Shown one piece after another: positions 48,431-59,721 of a stretch of DNA of 64,000 nt. The notes beneath the pieces were generated by a model. It worked only from the letters and a program-made list of their open reading frames with translations, was not told the DNA's origin and did not search any database. Source of the DNA: Turnera subulata (taxonomy: Eukaryota; Streptophyta; Magnoliopsida; Malpighiales; Passifloraceae); the NCBI GenBank assembly GCA_028386065.3, contig JAKUCV010007402.1, positions 21,182 to 85,181 on the forward strand, given 5' to 3'. The translations under genes and the position numbers were made by a program. The first letter of the stretch is position 1; the number at the start of each line of letters is the position of its first letter.

Positions 48431-49167
48431 ATGGATCAAGCGAACCTAGTGGCACTAGAGTTCATTGAACCTGCAACGGAGGGTAAGAGAAAGAAGGTGG
48501 CCAACGCGAGTTATGATGAGGCGGTTATTGAGATTGAAAAATGGGAAAACGCCTTGGTTGGTTATGTCTTGGGGTATGATCCAGAACTCGAATCTGTGGA
48601 AAAATTCATTGCCTTGAACTGGAAGAAATACGGGGAAGTGAAGCTTTTTTCCCTAGAAGATCAGCCAGGAGTTTTTTTATCTTTGTCTTTGAAACTTTTG
48701 AATATGGGCAGCAAATCTTGGATCAGGGTCCATTGTTTCTTGATGCGAAACCCTTCATTGTCAAAAGGTGGGAGCCTTCTGTACTGATTAGGAAGGAAGC
48801 AGTAAGATCAGTTCCAGTTTGGATCAAGTTGCCTGGTTTGGGTGTTCATTTACGGACCCCTCGATAGCTGAGTGCGATTGCAAGTGTTGTTGGCAAACCC
48901 TTGTACGTAGAGGAATCAGGCATCCAAGGCCAAAGGCTTACCGATCCCAGAATTTGTGTAGAGATAAATGCTGACAGTGAGCTTCCTGAATATGTCAAGT
49001 TTAAATACGGGCTCTTCGATGAGGTAAGGGTTGAGTATGAGTGGCTGCCCCCATTATGTACGGTTTGCAAGGAATTCGGGCATCTAGATGATGGTAATTG
49101 TTCTCCTAGCTTCTTTCTTCAATCCTTGTTTCAATCTTCACATGTACTACAAGATCATATGCCATGA
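48431..49167 (+). pseudogene. DUF4283/zinc-knuckle gene A, broken
   Basis: Starts MDQANLVALEFIEPA and follows the same plan as genes B-E: DUF4283 fold (WENALVGYVLGYDPEL ... ALNWKKYGEV), PVWIKLPGLGVHLRTP, VCVEINADS-like strand, terminal zinc knuckle (CTVCKEFGHLDDGNC). One extra T in the T-run at about 48671-48677 shifts the frame. In the restored phase a TAG at 48865-48867 interrupts RTPR/LSA. Related to the ORF1 RNA-binding protein of plant LINEs, but no RT is attached. Confidence 0.85.
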
Positions 49168-49345
49168 AATGGTAAAAAATCCTGTTTGTGACTGATCATT
49201 GTGTAATACTAGTAGTTAAGGTTCGTTTTCTCAGAAAAAAAATCTTTCCTTCTGTTTTGTTATGGTGTTGTGTATAATGGCTGTCCATTGACAACGATTT
49301 GTCCGGATGCTACAAACATGCCTGGGCGTACACTTCCCTGTTCTT

Positions 49346-52198
49346 TTTTTGAGAATCAAATAATTTGGATTTCAAAAAACTTGGTTAGGGTGAGACCCTA
49401 ACAAACAGTACAGCCAGGTTCAAGATATACAAAAAAAAAAAAACAATAGACTGTACAATAAGCAAAGGAGATAAGCAAGAGTGCTTATGCTAAGGTGTAA
49501 ACCATATATTCCAGAAATGACAGAGTTGTTGTAGCTCCGAAGACAAAGGCCGAGCCTTGAGGTGAGTTAAACCACAAAAATGCATCTTTAAGTCTGAGCA
49601 GACATTAGAGATAATGGCTTCAGCACAGCGAGAGCAATGTGTAAAATGTCGACTATTTCTTTCACGCCACAGGTGGTAGTGCAGGAGCACCACGCTAAAC
49701 ATAAAATCATAGACTTGAGAGATTTCTTTTGAGAGCCAACAGCTCGGTGAATATTGCACAAAGCAAGTAAGTGACCCCATACCTCAGCAGAGAAAGGACA
49801 AGCAAAGAACAAATGGCTTTGTGTTTCCCTGGAATGAGAACAGAGAAGACATGATGCATTAGATACAATCCCCCATTTGAGAAGCCTTGCTTGCGTAGAT
49901 AGCCTATCAAGTATGGCTAGCCAAGCAATGAAGCTATGCTTGGGTATATAGCCAGCAGACCATAAGAGCTTGAACCAATCCACCCGAGAATGTTTTGAGC
50001 GAATAAATTCCCAGGCACTCGCAACAGAAAAAACACCAGTAGCTGACAAAGTCCAATGAACTTGATCAGTTGCAGATGTGGGAGTAATAGCTGCAGCTGC
50101 AGCTTGTTGGAGTTGTGAAATGATAGATAGATAGCTAGCAGGCCAGGACCAAGATTGATTGGAGATCAACATATTTACCTTGGCTTGAATTGGGATTTTT
50201 GTACTTGGAAACAAAGAGGCAGGAATAAGGGAATGAATGACACCATTAGGATGCCAGTTATCCCACGAGACATACGTGTCACAGCCATTACCAATGGAGC
50301 AGGTGATAGCAGATGAGAAAGAATCCCTGAGCTTGAGAATTTTCCGCATGCTCCAAGAACATGTGGAAGGAATAGGAATACTCCAGAGGCTCCTATCTTT
50401 AAGAAGATATATATAAACCCAAGCAACCCAGAATGAACCAGCTCGCAATAGAAGGCTCCATAAATGTCGGGCAATACATGCCTGATTCCACTCCTTAAGT
50501 TTCTTAAGACCGCCCTCCTTCTTGCTTCGGATAAGTAAGCTCTGCCCATGCTACTTTTGCTTTACGGGCATTGGTAGAGGAGCCAGACCATAAGAAAGAA
50601 GCACAAAGGTGTTCAATTTCTTTGATCACTTTGGAAGGCAAAATAAAGTTGTTAGCCCAATAATTTTGAATACTAAACAACACTGACATTACCAATTGAA
50701 GTTTGCCAGCAAAAGAAAGAAATTTTGAGCTCCACGAGTTCACACGAGCCATGATTCTATCAATAAGAGGTTGGCAAGAAGTATATGATAGTTTTCCAGA
50801 AATCAAAGGAATGCCGAGATATCTTATAGGCAGAGATCCCAGCTTAAAATGACAGAGTTGAATAAATTGTGGAACAATATGGTCAGGAACACCAGCTAGA
50901 AATGCCTCACTCTTTGCTGGATTGAATTTAAGCCCTGAAAAGGCGATAAAACGCCTGAAAAATAGAAGTGATAGCCCCAGCAGCCTTCAGACTACCATCA
51001 GAAAAAAACTAAGAGATCGTCAGCAAAACAAAGATGGGTGAGTTTCACCCGAGAACACTTAGGATGATAAGGTAGGATGTTTTCAGCAGCAGCTCTTGTA
51101 AGAAGGCAGGAAAGAACCTCCATAGATATAACAAACAGGTACGGTGACAGGGGGTCATCCTGACGCATACCTTTCCCTCCCTTGAAATAGCCACATAGAG
51201 CTCCATTAACAGAGATGGAGAACATAGCAGTAGTGAAGCAGACTTTTAGCCAAGAAATGAATTTATTGAGAATCCCATAACAGCCGGAACATTTAACAAA
51301 AATTCCCAATCAACAGAGTCAAAAGCCTTCATCAAGTCAATCTTTAAAGCACATCTACTAGATAAACCATCCTTATGATAGTTGTGAACCAGTTCATGGG
51401 CTAACAATACATTATCTACTATGCGCCTTCTTGGAATAAATGCTGTCTGACTATTACTAATGATGGAGGGGAGGCATCGTTGAAGTCTATTAGCTAGAAT
51501 CTTTGAAATGCATTTATACAGAGTTGAACAACAAGCAATAGGAGGGAAATCAGAAACTTTCTGTGCATTTGGGATCTTTGGGATCAAGCTAAGGATAGTA
51601 GAGTTCACCCCTTTTAACAATTTACCAGAGGCAAAGAACTCTTTAATGGCAGTAATAACATCCATACCAATAATATTCCAAGAAGATTGGAAAAATTCTG
51701 CAGTATATCCGTCGGGTCTAGGGGTCTTATTCTTGCCTAAAGAAAACATTGTAGCACGAATTTCTGCCTCAGAAATTTCAGCAGTGAGCATAAGAGATTC
51801 ATTAGAAGAAATATTGCGCTGAAGCAAAGACTTGAAATAGGAAATGGAACCAGCATTAACCTCAGGATTCCATTTGCCAAGAAGATCAGAATAAAACTGT
51901 ACAATGGCATTCTCTATTTGATGTGGATCAGTTAAGAGATCACCTTGGGGTGTAAGGAGTGAACGAATAGTATTTCTGGCTTTCCCGACTTTAACCATAT
52001 TATAGAAGAACCGGGTGTTTGAATCACCGCATTGGAGCCAAGAAATTCGAGATCTCTGCTCATTGAAGATTCTTCAGCAATTTTTAATTCAGAGAAAGAT
52101 TGAAGAAGGCTTTGTTCAAGCAGCAAAAGATCAGGTTCTGAGTTACCAGAGAGAAGCTGTGATTGTATAGAATATAGTTCTTGCTCCACCAAAATAAT
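49346..52198 (-). mobile_element. 5'-truncated L1-type LINE with 15-bp target duplication
   Basis: CACTTCCCTGTTCTT occurs at 49331-49345 and again at 52199-52213. The element between them is in minus orientation and its short A-tail appears as a T-run after 49343. The pre-insertion text (GCGTACACTTCCCTGTTCTTGATCAGTAG) resembles the region downstream of gene C (about 57865-57900), which confirms the boundaries. The endonuclease part of ORF2 is missing, as in typical 5'-truncated insertions. Confidence 0.93.
49490..52198 (-). pseudogene. LINE ORF2 remnant: reverse transcriptase and zf-RVT
   Basis: Segments in order: pre-RT (WNPEV ... SLGKNKTPRPDGYTAEFF), RT core (SLIPKIPNAQKVSDFPPIAC, QTAFIPRRRIVDNVLLAHE, LKIDLMKAFDSVDWEFL), GMRQDDPLSPYLFVISMEVL and catalytic FADDLLVF near 51000, thumb region 50806-50504, then zf-RVT (KLLWSAGYIPKHSFIAWLA ... 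CLLCSHSRETQSHLFFAC). At least three frame changes (about 51990, 51280, 51000) and several stops make it non-functional. Confidence 0.92.
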
Positions 52199-52213
52199 CA
52201 CTTCCCTGTTCTT

Positions 52214-52708
52214 GATCAGTAGATTAAGCAAAGGTTATTTATTGGATAAGATTAGTTTTTGGTCCAGACTTCCCTCTACTAATTTTGAAGTAATAAAGTT
52301 AATTGATTTCAAATAAAGAAAATCCCGGATAGTACCATGCGCAATTAAAACTGAACAAGGACAAGATAGTTGAACTGATACCAGAATACGTGCTTGTAAC
52401 TTTTTCTTCTTGTTATACGTTCTTATAACTTGATTTCATTAACTGATGCCACGAGGAGTCTCTTGGTGTAGATACCTTAAATTTCACCTATCCTATTAAA
52501 AAAATATTCCACCTAGACAAACCAAAATCTATTAAGTGGACAATTGAAAAGGAAACGATGAATTGGACATTCTGCTGCTTATGCGATTCATCAGATCAGG
52601 GAAGTAGAGTGGGAATTGGAGGCTTTTCACAACCTCATTGGGAGGCATGAGGCACGGTCATGGACCGCCGGGTAAGCCTTTGCAGGTACATGGCAATCTA
52701 GAAGAGCG
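52214..52708. other. Intergenic between LINE and Mutator-like element
   Basis: Remnant of the gene A downstream region. No gene or structure supported. Confidence 0.5.
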
Positions 52709-52718
52709 TTCAAAACTA

Positions 52719-54542
52719 GGGTTTTTGGGTTTTTTGGGTCCCAATGTTTAGTGGTTTGGCCAATTTGGTACCCCGATATTTTTTTTGGCCGGGCAGGTAC
52801 CCCGAGAATGCATGGGCAGGCCAAATGTAGACCCCTGGTCAGGCACCTGCTGACGTGGAGGCTGCCCGGGTATATGCGCGTGTTACTGTAGCAAAACGAC
52901 GTCGTTTTAAGCGAGAAAACGACGTCGTTTCATGCCACGTCAGACACAAGTGGCTCAGTAGGGCCCACTTCACTTAAAGCCTCAAATCTTCCCATATCGA
53001 ACCGAAACCACTCCGGACCGCGTTCACACCCGACCCGCCCAGTTTCACCCGCCCACTTCCAAAAATTAAAACCTAAAATTAAAACCCCACACGGGGGCTT
53101 GTGGAATTTTGAACCCGCTCCCATTTAGTTTTTCCCAAAATCGAATTTATTCTCGTTCTCCCCAAATAAACCACCACCAAAAATAATTATTTTTTTATAT
53201 AAACCAAACTATTATTTTAACACCACCTAACAATTATCTTAATAGTGAATAAGAAAAATAGGACAAGTTTATTAGATATGATAAATCAATTACATCGTAA
53301 TAATCATACCCACCAAATCTTAACAGTTTTCAAAAGAAAAGAACAAAATATTGACAAATCAGAAAATAAAGCTATCGCCATATACATGCATCAAATCCAC
53401 CAACGCCAAGATCGAGCCATAGCCGGCCAAATTCGGCCAAATTTGGCCAGATCCAACAACACCCGATGAGAGGAGGAGATAACCCGGCAGCTTGCTGCCG
53501 GGAAACAATAAAACCAAAGCCGGATACAACGGCCCACACCTTCAAGTCGCCACCGAAGGACCACCGTCCGTCGTCAGAGGTTCAAAACGGTTGGGAAAAC
53601 CGTTGTCGGGCTGGATTTAACCAGATCGAGGTACTACCGCCCCAGATCGGACCAAAACCGAGTCGATCCTAGCTGTTGTGCCTGAGCAGAGAGAGATCCA
53701 GAAGGTCCGTGTAGAGAGCCCGAAGCATACCGCCGCGACATACGAGCACCAGAAGGTCCATGTCGTCTCACCGGTACCGGTTCCGATTTCCCAAACCTCA
53801 CGGCGTTCTACACACGCTCTGGGCACTAGATGTAGCAGCTGAGCGTGCCCGAGGTGCAGAAGCCGTCGTTCCTGGCCGTTGTGTCGCCGTCGTTGGATGC
53901 AGGGGAGAGAGGTGTGTGTTTGAAGAGGGTGTTTGAAGAGGTTTGTGGTGGTGGTGGTGGTTTGTGGTGGTGGTGATGGTGGATCGGTCATGGGTTAGGG
54001 ATGGCTTGTGGGGGTCTTCATTTTTTTTTGTGGTAGTATTCATTCTACTCGTTGAAGAAATTTGGCTTTAAAAAATATATATCTATCTTTTTTTTACCAG
54101 TCCATTGATTTTTCGTTTTATAATTATCCTTTAATTTTAATTTCATAAACTCTAATAAGGTAATGATTACAAAAATAAATACAAATTGTTTAGCAAATCT
54201 ATTCTAAAAAAATCATTCTGGACTTGGGTCGGGTTTATGGGTTAGTATTGAGTTTTTGAAGCGGTTGGGTCAAATTTTCGGGTGGAAAGCTTGAAGGACC
54301 CACAGTGACACATGGATCCTAGGTGTAACTGAAACGACATTGTTTTGGCACGAGACGACGTCGTTTTGGTGCAACCCAAGAAGCCCAAATCCGGGCAGCC
54401 CGCCACGTCAGCAGGTACCTGACCGAGGGATCACGTTTGGCCTGCCCATGTAAAGTCGGGGTACCTGCCCGGCCAAAAAAAATGTCGGGGTACCAAATTG
54501 GCCAAACCACTAAACATTGGGACCCAAAAAACCCAAAAACCC
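52719..54542. mobile_element. Non-autonomous Mutator-like element (MULE)
   Basis: Terminal inverted repeats of about 195 bp, starting GGGTTTTTGGGTTTTTTGGG at both ends and almost identical over the first 85 bases. The flanking TTCAAAACTA at 52709-52718 and 54543-54552 is a 10-bp target duplication; 9-10 bp with long TIRs is typical of MULEs. No transposase. The interior holds AACGACGTCGTT palindromes next to both TIRs, a CCCGGCAGC/GCTGCCGGG hairpin near 53490 and GC-rich low-complexity frames. Whether the interior was captured from a host gene cannot be told here. Confidence 0.92.
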
Positions 54543-54792
54543 TTCAAAACTACAACCTCATAAATCACATTGTCGTCTACAAGCGCCGTTTGTCCTGCAT
54601 GCATTAAGAGGTAAGTTATAAGGGTTGTCATAGAATTTTCCTCAACTGCATTAAGAGGAAGAAAGAAAGTACTCCTAGGTCAGGACAACAGACTTTTTTT
54701 TCTTCCTAAAAAGCCGACTCAGTTTCTCAATAATCCTCCTATAGTCCTATAAGCGTGCTTTAACAGCAAACAAGTAGTACTAGTGAGGCAAT

Positions 54793-55831
54793 ATGGATCA
54801 ATTGAAGTCTAATCGAGTGAAATTAGAGTTCATTGAACCTGCGAGCGACCGTAAAGGACAGAAGGTGGCCAAAGCGAGCCAATGTGAGGTGCTTTCAGAG
54901 AGTAAGAAATGGGGAAACGCTTTGGTTGGTTATGTCTTTGGGGATGCTCCGGAACTTGCTTCTTTGGAAGATTTCATCGCTTTGAACTGGAAGGAATACG
55001 GAAAGGTGAAGCTGCATTGGCTAGAAGATCAACCCGGAGTCTTCGTCTTTGTTTTTGAAAGCTTTGATTATGGGGAGCAGATCTTGGGTCGCGATCCATG
55101 ATTTCTCGATGCGAGACCTCCTCATTTTGAAGAGATGGTTTGCATCTGTGCGGATGACTAGAGTGCCAGTGAAATCAATACCGGTTTGGATCAAGCTACC
55201 TGGTTTGAGTCTTCATTTACGTACTCCTCGAATGCTGAGTGCGATTGCAAGTGTTGTTGGCAAGCCTTTGTTTGCGGAGAAAACAGGAATCGATGGCCAA
55301 AGGTCAGCTGTTCCTAGAACCGAATATGTCAAGTTTGAAAGAGTAACCGATTGGAAGGTAGGGGCGAATTATGCAAACCAAGAATGGAAATATCTTTATT
55401 GCCATGACCAGGGCAAAATAAATAAGAAATTTTATGGTGGAGATTCTCTAAGTTTGATTTGTTGTAGACCCCTATTTATGTTAACAAATTACCTTTGATT
55501 GTTCGCTCTTTCTATTTCTGGGTTTATTTATTTCTCCAATTTACCTTGTAGGTTCCCCATTCATCTCTTAAAATTTATATTATTTCCTTATTTATTGTGT
55601 ATTATTTAGGAAATAAATCTTCACGTTCAATATATATACTTATATGATTTAATTATTCCTAATATAACTGAATTTAAGATCAAGTCTACAACAAATCAAA
55701 CTTGGGGAGTGCCCACCATAAAATTTCTCAAGATCGAGTATGAATGGCTGCCACCATTATGCAAGGCCTGCAATTCTTTCGGACATCTGGAGGATTATCA
55801 TCAAATTTGCGGTCCAGAACTAAAAAACTGA
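54793..55831 (+). pseudogene. DUF4283/zinc-knuckle gene B, broken and interrupted
   Basis: Begins MDQLKSNRVKLEFIEPASD; DUF4283 core WGNALVGYVFGDAPEL and ALNWKEYGKVKLHWLEDQPG. A TGA at 55099-55101 replaces Trp in the DP-W-FLD motif and a one-base deletion shifts the frame within the next 40 bases. The other frame continues PVWIKLPGLSLHLRTPRML to TEYVKFE. An inverted-repeat insertion (55425-55728) then separates it from the last part, IEYEWLPPLCKACNSFGHLE, ending at the TGA at 55829. Confidence 0.85.
55425..55728. mobile_element. Small inverted-repeat (MITE-like) insertion in gene B
   Basis: AGAAATTTTATGGTGG ... AGTTTGATTTGTTGTAGAC (55425-55469) is repeated in inverse orientation at 55684-55728. 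About 300 bases, AT-rich interior, no coding capacity. A clear target duplication was not found, so the superfamily is open. Confidence 0.75.
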
Positions 55832-56911
55832 TGTACGGATTGATGTTCATGAACTGGGAAATCTTTTTCGTTGTGTCATGAACAGCTAAATCACATTTGT
55901 CGTTTGAGATCATTGTGTGCCAGTATGGTTGTCTTCCTCGTATATGTTCCGTATTTGTTTACATGCATCTAATGATTTAGAAATGTTTTGGCCTCCATGA
56001 TTTAGACAGTGGCTATCAATATCGGATCCATGAGTTCATTTTCACAGTTCCATCTTCTTGGTCAAGATAGTTCCATTGGAATGCTTAATTGAAAAAATTG
56101 AAAACTGAAAATTGCTTCAGTGACATATTGGGTCTTTCCTTTATTAAATTTTAAATTTTAGAGTCATCAAATTGTATCTAATTAAATGAAAATTAATAGT
56201 GCTTCACAGCCTATTTGGTCACTCCAGAAGCCCAAGATTTTCATAATCCTACTGCGCCTTAACACAGTCACAGAGCCTGTGCTTAACAATTAAAAAGGCC
56301 TTGTTCATCTCATTAGGGAAAGAAAAGGAAACGGTGGATATAAAAAATGTTTTTTTTTGGTCAAATATAAAAATTTGTTATAAATAGGATATAATAGAAA
56401 ATGCTGGCTTATTTTAATTGAGACTTTTTCACACCGGATATGAGCAGTTTGCCAATTACCATTATATGCTTATCTATGCCCTTCGGGCACCCCTTGAAGA
56501 ACAATTCGAGCGAAATGAAGGAAGTACCAGTAAATCCCACGAGCAGTATAAATAACTGCATAAATCGAGATTGGGAAAGAGGTTTAAGTTGTAGGTTAAA
56601 GTAGAGACACTAAAAAAAGAAAATGTTGATCCAACTCGAGCTGTGTATATTTCGCTTTGGAATGAATGAAGATTTTGTTGTTCCTTGTGCTACTCTAACG
56701 CTTCCATTTCTCAAGGCTGAAGACGATTCGGTTCCCAATTACGAATTAATTAAGGGAATCGCGTCACTCGAACAGTCTTTTATCTTTCCGAAAGGCCTAT
56801 ACTGTCAATGACAATCTAGTACAAATATATATGCATGCGTTCCTCCACTATATATTGTACCTGAATCAAGCAAGGAGATAATAACAGCAAACAAAATACC
56901 ATTAGTGCAAG
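55832..56911. other. Intergenic spacer between genes B and C
   Basis: Its last 280 bases (from about 56630) share with 58245-58440 a block including TTTTGTTGTTCC, TGCTACTCTAA, GAAGACGATTCG, GGTTCCCAATTA, GAATCGCGTCA and CGAACAGTCTTT. This is a duplicated upstream region of genes C and D. Confidence 0.7.
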
Positions 56912-57631
56912 ATGGATAAAGCAAAGGCCAATCTAGTCAAATTAGATTTCAGTTGACTTGCAAACTACAGAATAGACAAGAAGGTGGCCAGAGCGATCCA
57001 TTCTGAGGTGCTTTCTGAGTGTGAGAAATGGAAAAACGCTTTGGTAGGTTATCTCTTCGGTGATGACCCAGAACTTTCTGCTGTGCATAATTTCATTGCT
57101 GCGAACTTCAAGAAATACGGGGAAGTGAAGCTTTTTTCTCTTGAAGACCGGCCGGGAGTCTTTGTCTTTGTCTTTGAAACTTATGAACACGGGCAGCAAA
57201 TCTTGGATGAGGGTCCCTATTTTCTTGATGCGAAACCCTTCGTTTTCAAGAGATGGGAACCTCGCGTCCTGATGGAGAAGGAAGCAGTGAGATCAATCCC
57301 AGTTTGGATCAAGTTACCAGGTTTGAGTGTTCATTTACGGACCCCTCTATTGCTGGGTGTGATTGCAAGTGTTATTGGCAAACCCTTATATGTGGAGAAA
57401 TCCGGCATCCAAGGCCAAAGGCTTACTGTTCCCAGGGTTTGTGTAGAGTTAAATGCTGACTCTGAGTTTCCGGATTATGTCAAGTTTGAAAGTGTGATCG
57501 ATTTATGTCTTCCCTCCGGTGGGGTAAAGGTTGAGTATGAGGGGCTGCCCCCACATTGTAAGGATTGCAAGAAATTCGGTCATCTCGATGATCTAACTTG
57601 CCCCATTTATCCCTTAGTTCATTTGAAGTAG
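56912..57631 (+). pseudogene. DUF4283/zinc-knuckle gene C, one early stop
   Basis: 240 codons from the conserved GTGCAAGATGGAT start. A single TGA at codon 15 (56954-56956) falls where the relatives read FIEPA; local indels there cancel out so the frame continues. Downstream it is complete: WKNALVGYLFGDDPEL, KKYGEVKLFSLEDRPGVFV, EGPYFLDAKPFVFKRWEP, PVWIKLPGLSVHLRTPLLL, VCVELNADSEFPDYVKFE and the knuckle CKDCKKFGHLDDLTC. It could still be translated from a later start; I treat it as a recent pseudogene. Confidence 0.8.
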
Positions 57632-58510
57632 AACTTTGTTTGTCGGATAAAGTTCAAGGATCATAGGCCATTAAGTGGTAGTAAATCTCATTCTCGTTGT
57701 GGCTGATATTATTCTCTATCTAATTGTCTAATTGTCTCTGATATATTTTGGTGGTGTCTTTCTATTTTGCATATTTGTTTTATGTTAATGGCTTAGAGAT
57801 GTTTTGGCCTCGGTTGATTGATGATGATTTGGCCAGTTGCTATCAATGTCCGAGGGGATTACATTTCCTGTTCCATATCGTGGATATCGATAGTAGTTCC
57901 AATATGTACTTATGGGATACCATACCACCAGTATGAAAAGATTGTAACTAATTGTAGACCTTCTCTTAATTACTGTCGGTTATGGTTAGACATTCCTGTT
58001 CTATGTTTTCTTCAAATGCGTTAGTTTGTTGTAGCTTGTCTAGGCTAAATAACCAAGGTCAAGGAATCCATGAATTTGAATTAACCTTTATCTCTGTTGC
58101 ATTATCAATCGTTATGATTGCTATAAGAGATAGATCGATTTGGCAGGAAAATATAATGCGAGAGATATGTCATAAAACTTGTGTGTAGTTAAACTCTGAC
58201 ACTATTAATGTCATAAGTATGCAGCAATTTGCTCTGTCTTGTGCCTTATGGATAAAAGAAACGATTTTTGTTGTTCCCTGTGCTACTCTAATTAATGCTT
58301 GCATCTTTCAAGACTGAAGACGATTCGATCGGTTCCCAATTATGAATTGATTAATGGAATCGCGTCATTCGAACAGTCTTTGTATCTTTCCAAAAAGGCC
58401 TACTACCTATAAACTACAACTACAAATACATGCGTTTCTAGCTATTTCTTTTGAACCTCACTCAAGTAAAGAGATAATACCAGCAAACAACCATACTTAA
58501 TTAGTGCAAG
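57632..58510. other. Spacer between genes C and D
   Basis: The left part resembles the downstream regions of A, B and D (TTTTGGCCTC ... GTTGCTATCAAT); the right part is the duplicated upstream block of C. Open frames here are not supported. Confidence 0.65.
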
Positions 58511-58982
58511 ATGGATCAAGCGGAGGCTAAACTAGTGAAACTAGAGTTCATTGAGCCTGCAACCAACAGTAAAGGACGGAAGGTGGCCAAAGCGAGCTAC
58601 AATATGATTTATGACAGTAAAAAATGGAAAAACGCTTTGGTTGGTTATGTCTTCGGGGATGATCCAGATCTTGCTTCTGTGTATAATTTCATTGCTTTGA
58701 ACTGGAAGAAATTCGGAGACGTGAGGCTGCGCTGCCGCTGTCTACAAGAACAGCCAGGAGTGTTTATCTTTGTTTTTGAAACAGTTGAACAAGGGCAGCA
58801 GATCTTGGACCAGGGTCCATTGTTTCTTGATGCCAGGGCCTTCATTCTTAAGAGATGGGATCCTTTTGTGTCGTTGACAAAGGAGTCAGTGAGATCGATG
58901 CCAGTTTGGATCAAGCTGCCAAGTTTGTGTCTTCGTTTGCGTACTCCTCCGATTCTCAGTGCGATTGCAAGTGTTATTGGCA

Positions 58983-59594
58983 TGTTGGATTTTTTACACT
59001 AAGAACATCGATGTTCAATCAAGACATCGATGTTTTGATCACACTGAATATCAAACAATCCGGCCGAACGACAAGAACATCGATGTTTAAACACACTGGA
59101 GCTTCAAACAAATCGGCCGAACGATTAGAACATCGATGTTGAACTTGTGAACATCGATGTTTCCTGGAAAATTTCCAGAAATTCTGCAGAAACCAAGGCT
59201 GACTTTCTTGGTTACTGTTCTATTGATTTTCTCTCAATTCACTCAATCATTTTGTTTTAAACCACTCTGAACAATCAGAGTAATATTGAAGTGAAACACC
59301 AACGTTTTTCTTAACTTGATTTCACTTGTTTGAAACTGATTACAAGACATATTTATATAGGCAGAAAAACAGCCTATAACCCAACCACTCCACTCAACTT
59401 TGACAGCTCACACTTGCTTTTCCTAAGATTCCTTATAATGACACAACACTTAATGGAAACATTACAACTCATGATAACATAATCAAAGTACAATAATCAT
59501 AAAACACACTCACCACTCACACACTTGAATTAATAACTAAGTGGACCATAGCTTAGTGCTGCAGAATTCCAGCAACTTGTTCATATTTCCAACA
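58983..59594 (-). repeat. 3' LTR of the DEK_C-like element
   Basis: Five exact ACATCGATGT palindromes at about 59003-59163. Compared with the 5' LTR one inter-palindrome unit is missing after the third copy and one extra is present near the fourth. TATATAAATA on the minus strand at 59359-59350. Confidence 0.92.
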
Positions 59595-59721
59595 CTCCCC
59601 CATGAACAAGTTGCTCTTCAACTTCAACTTCATCAGGTTTTGAATCTTCTTTTTCTTTTCTTGTATTGTCTGGTAACTGAAGTATCGAACACTCCCCTAT
59701 GAGCAAGCTGCTCTTCAACTT

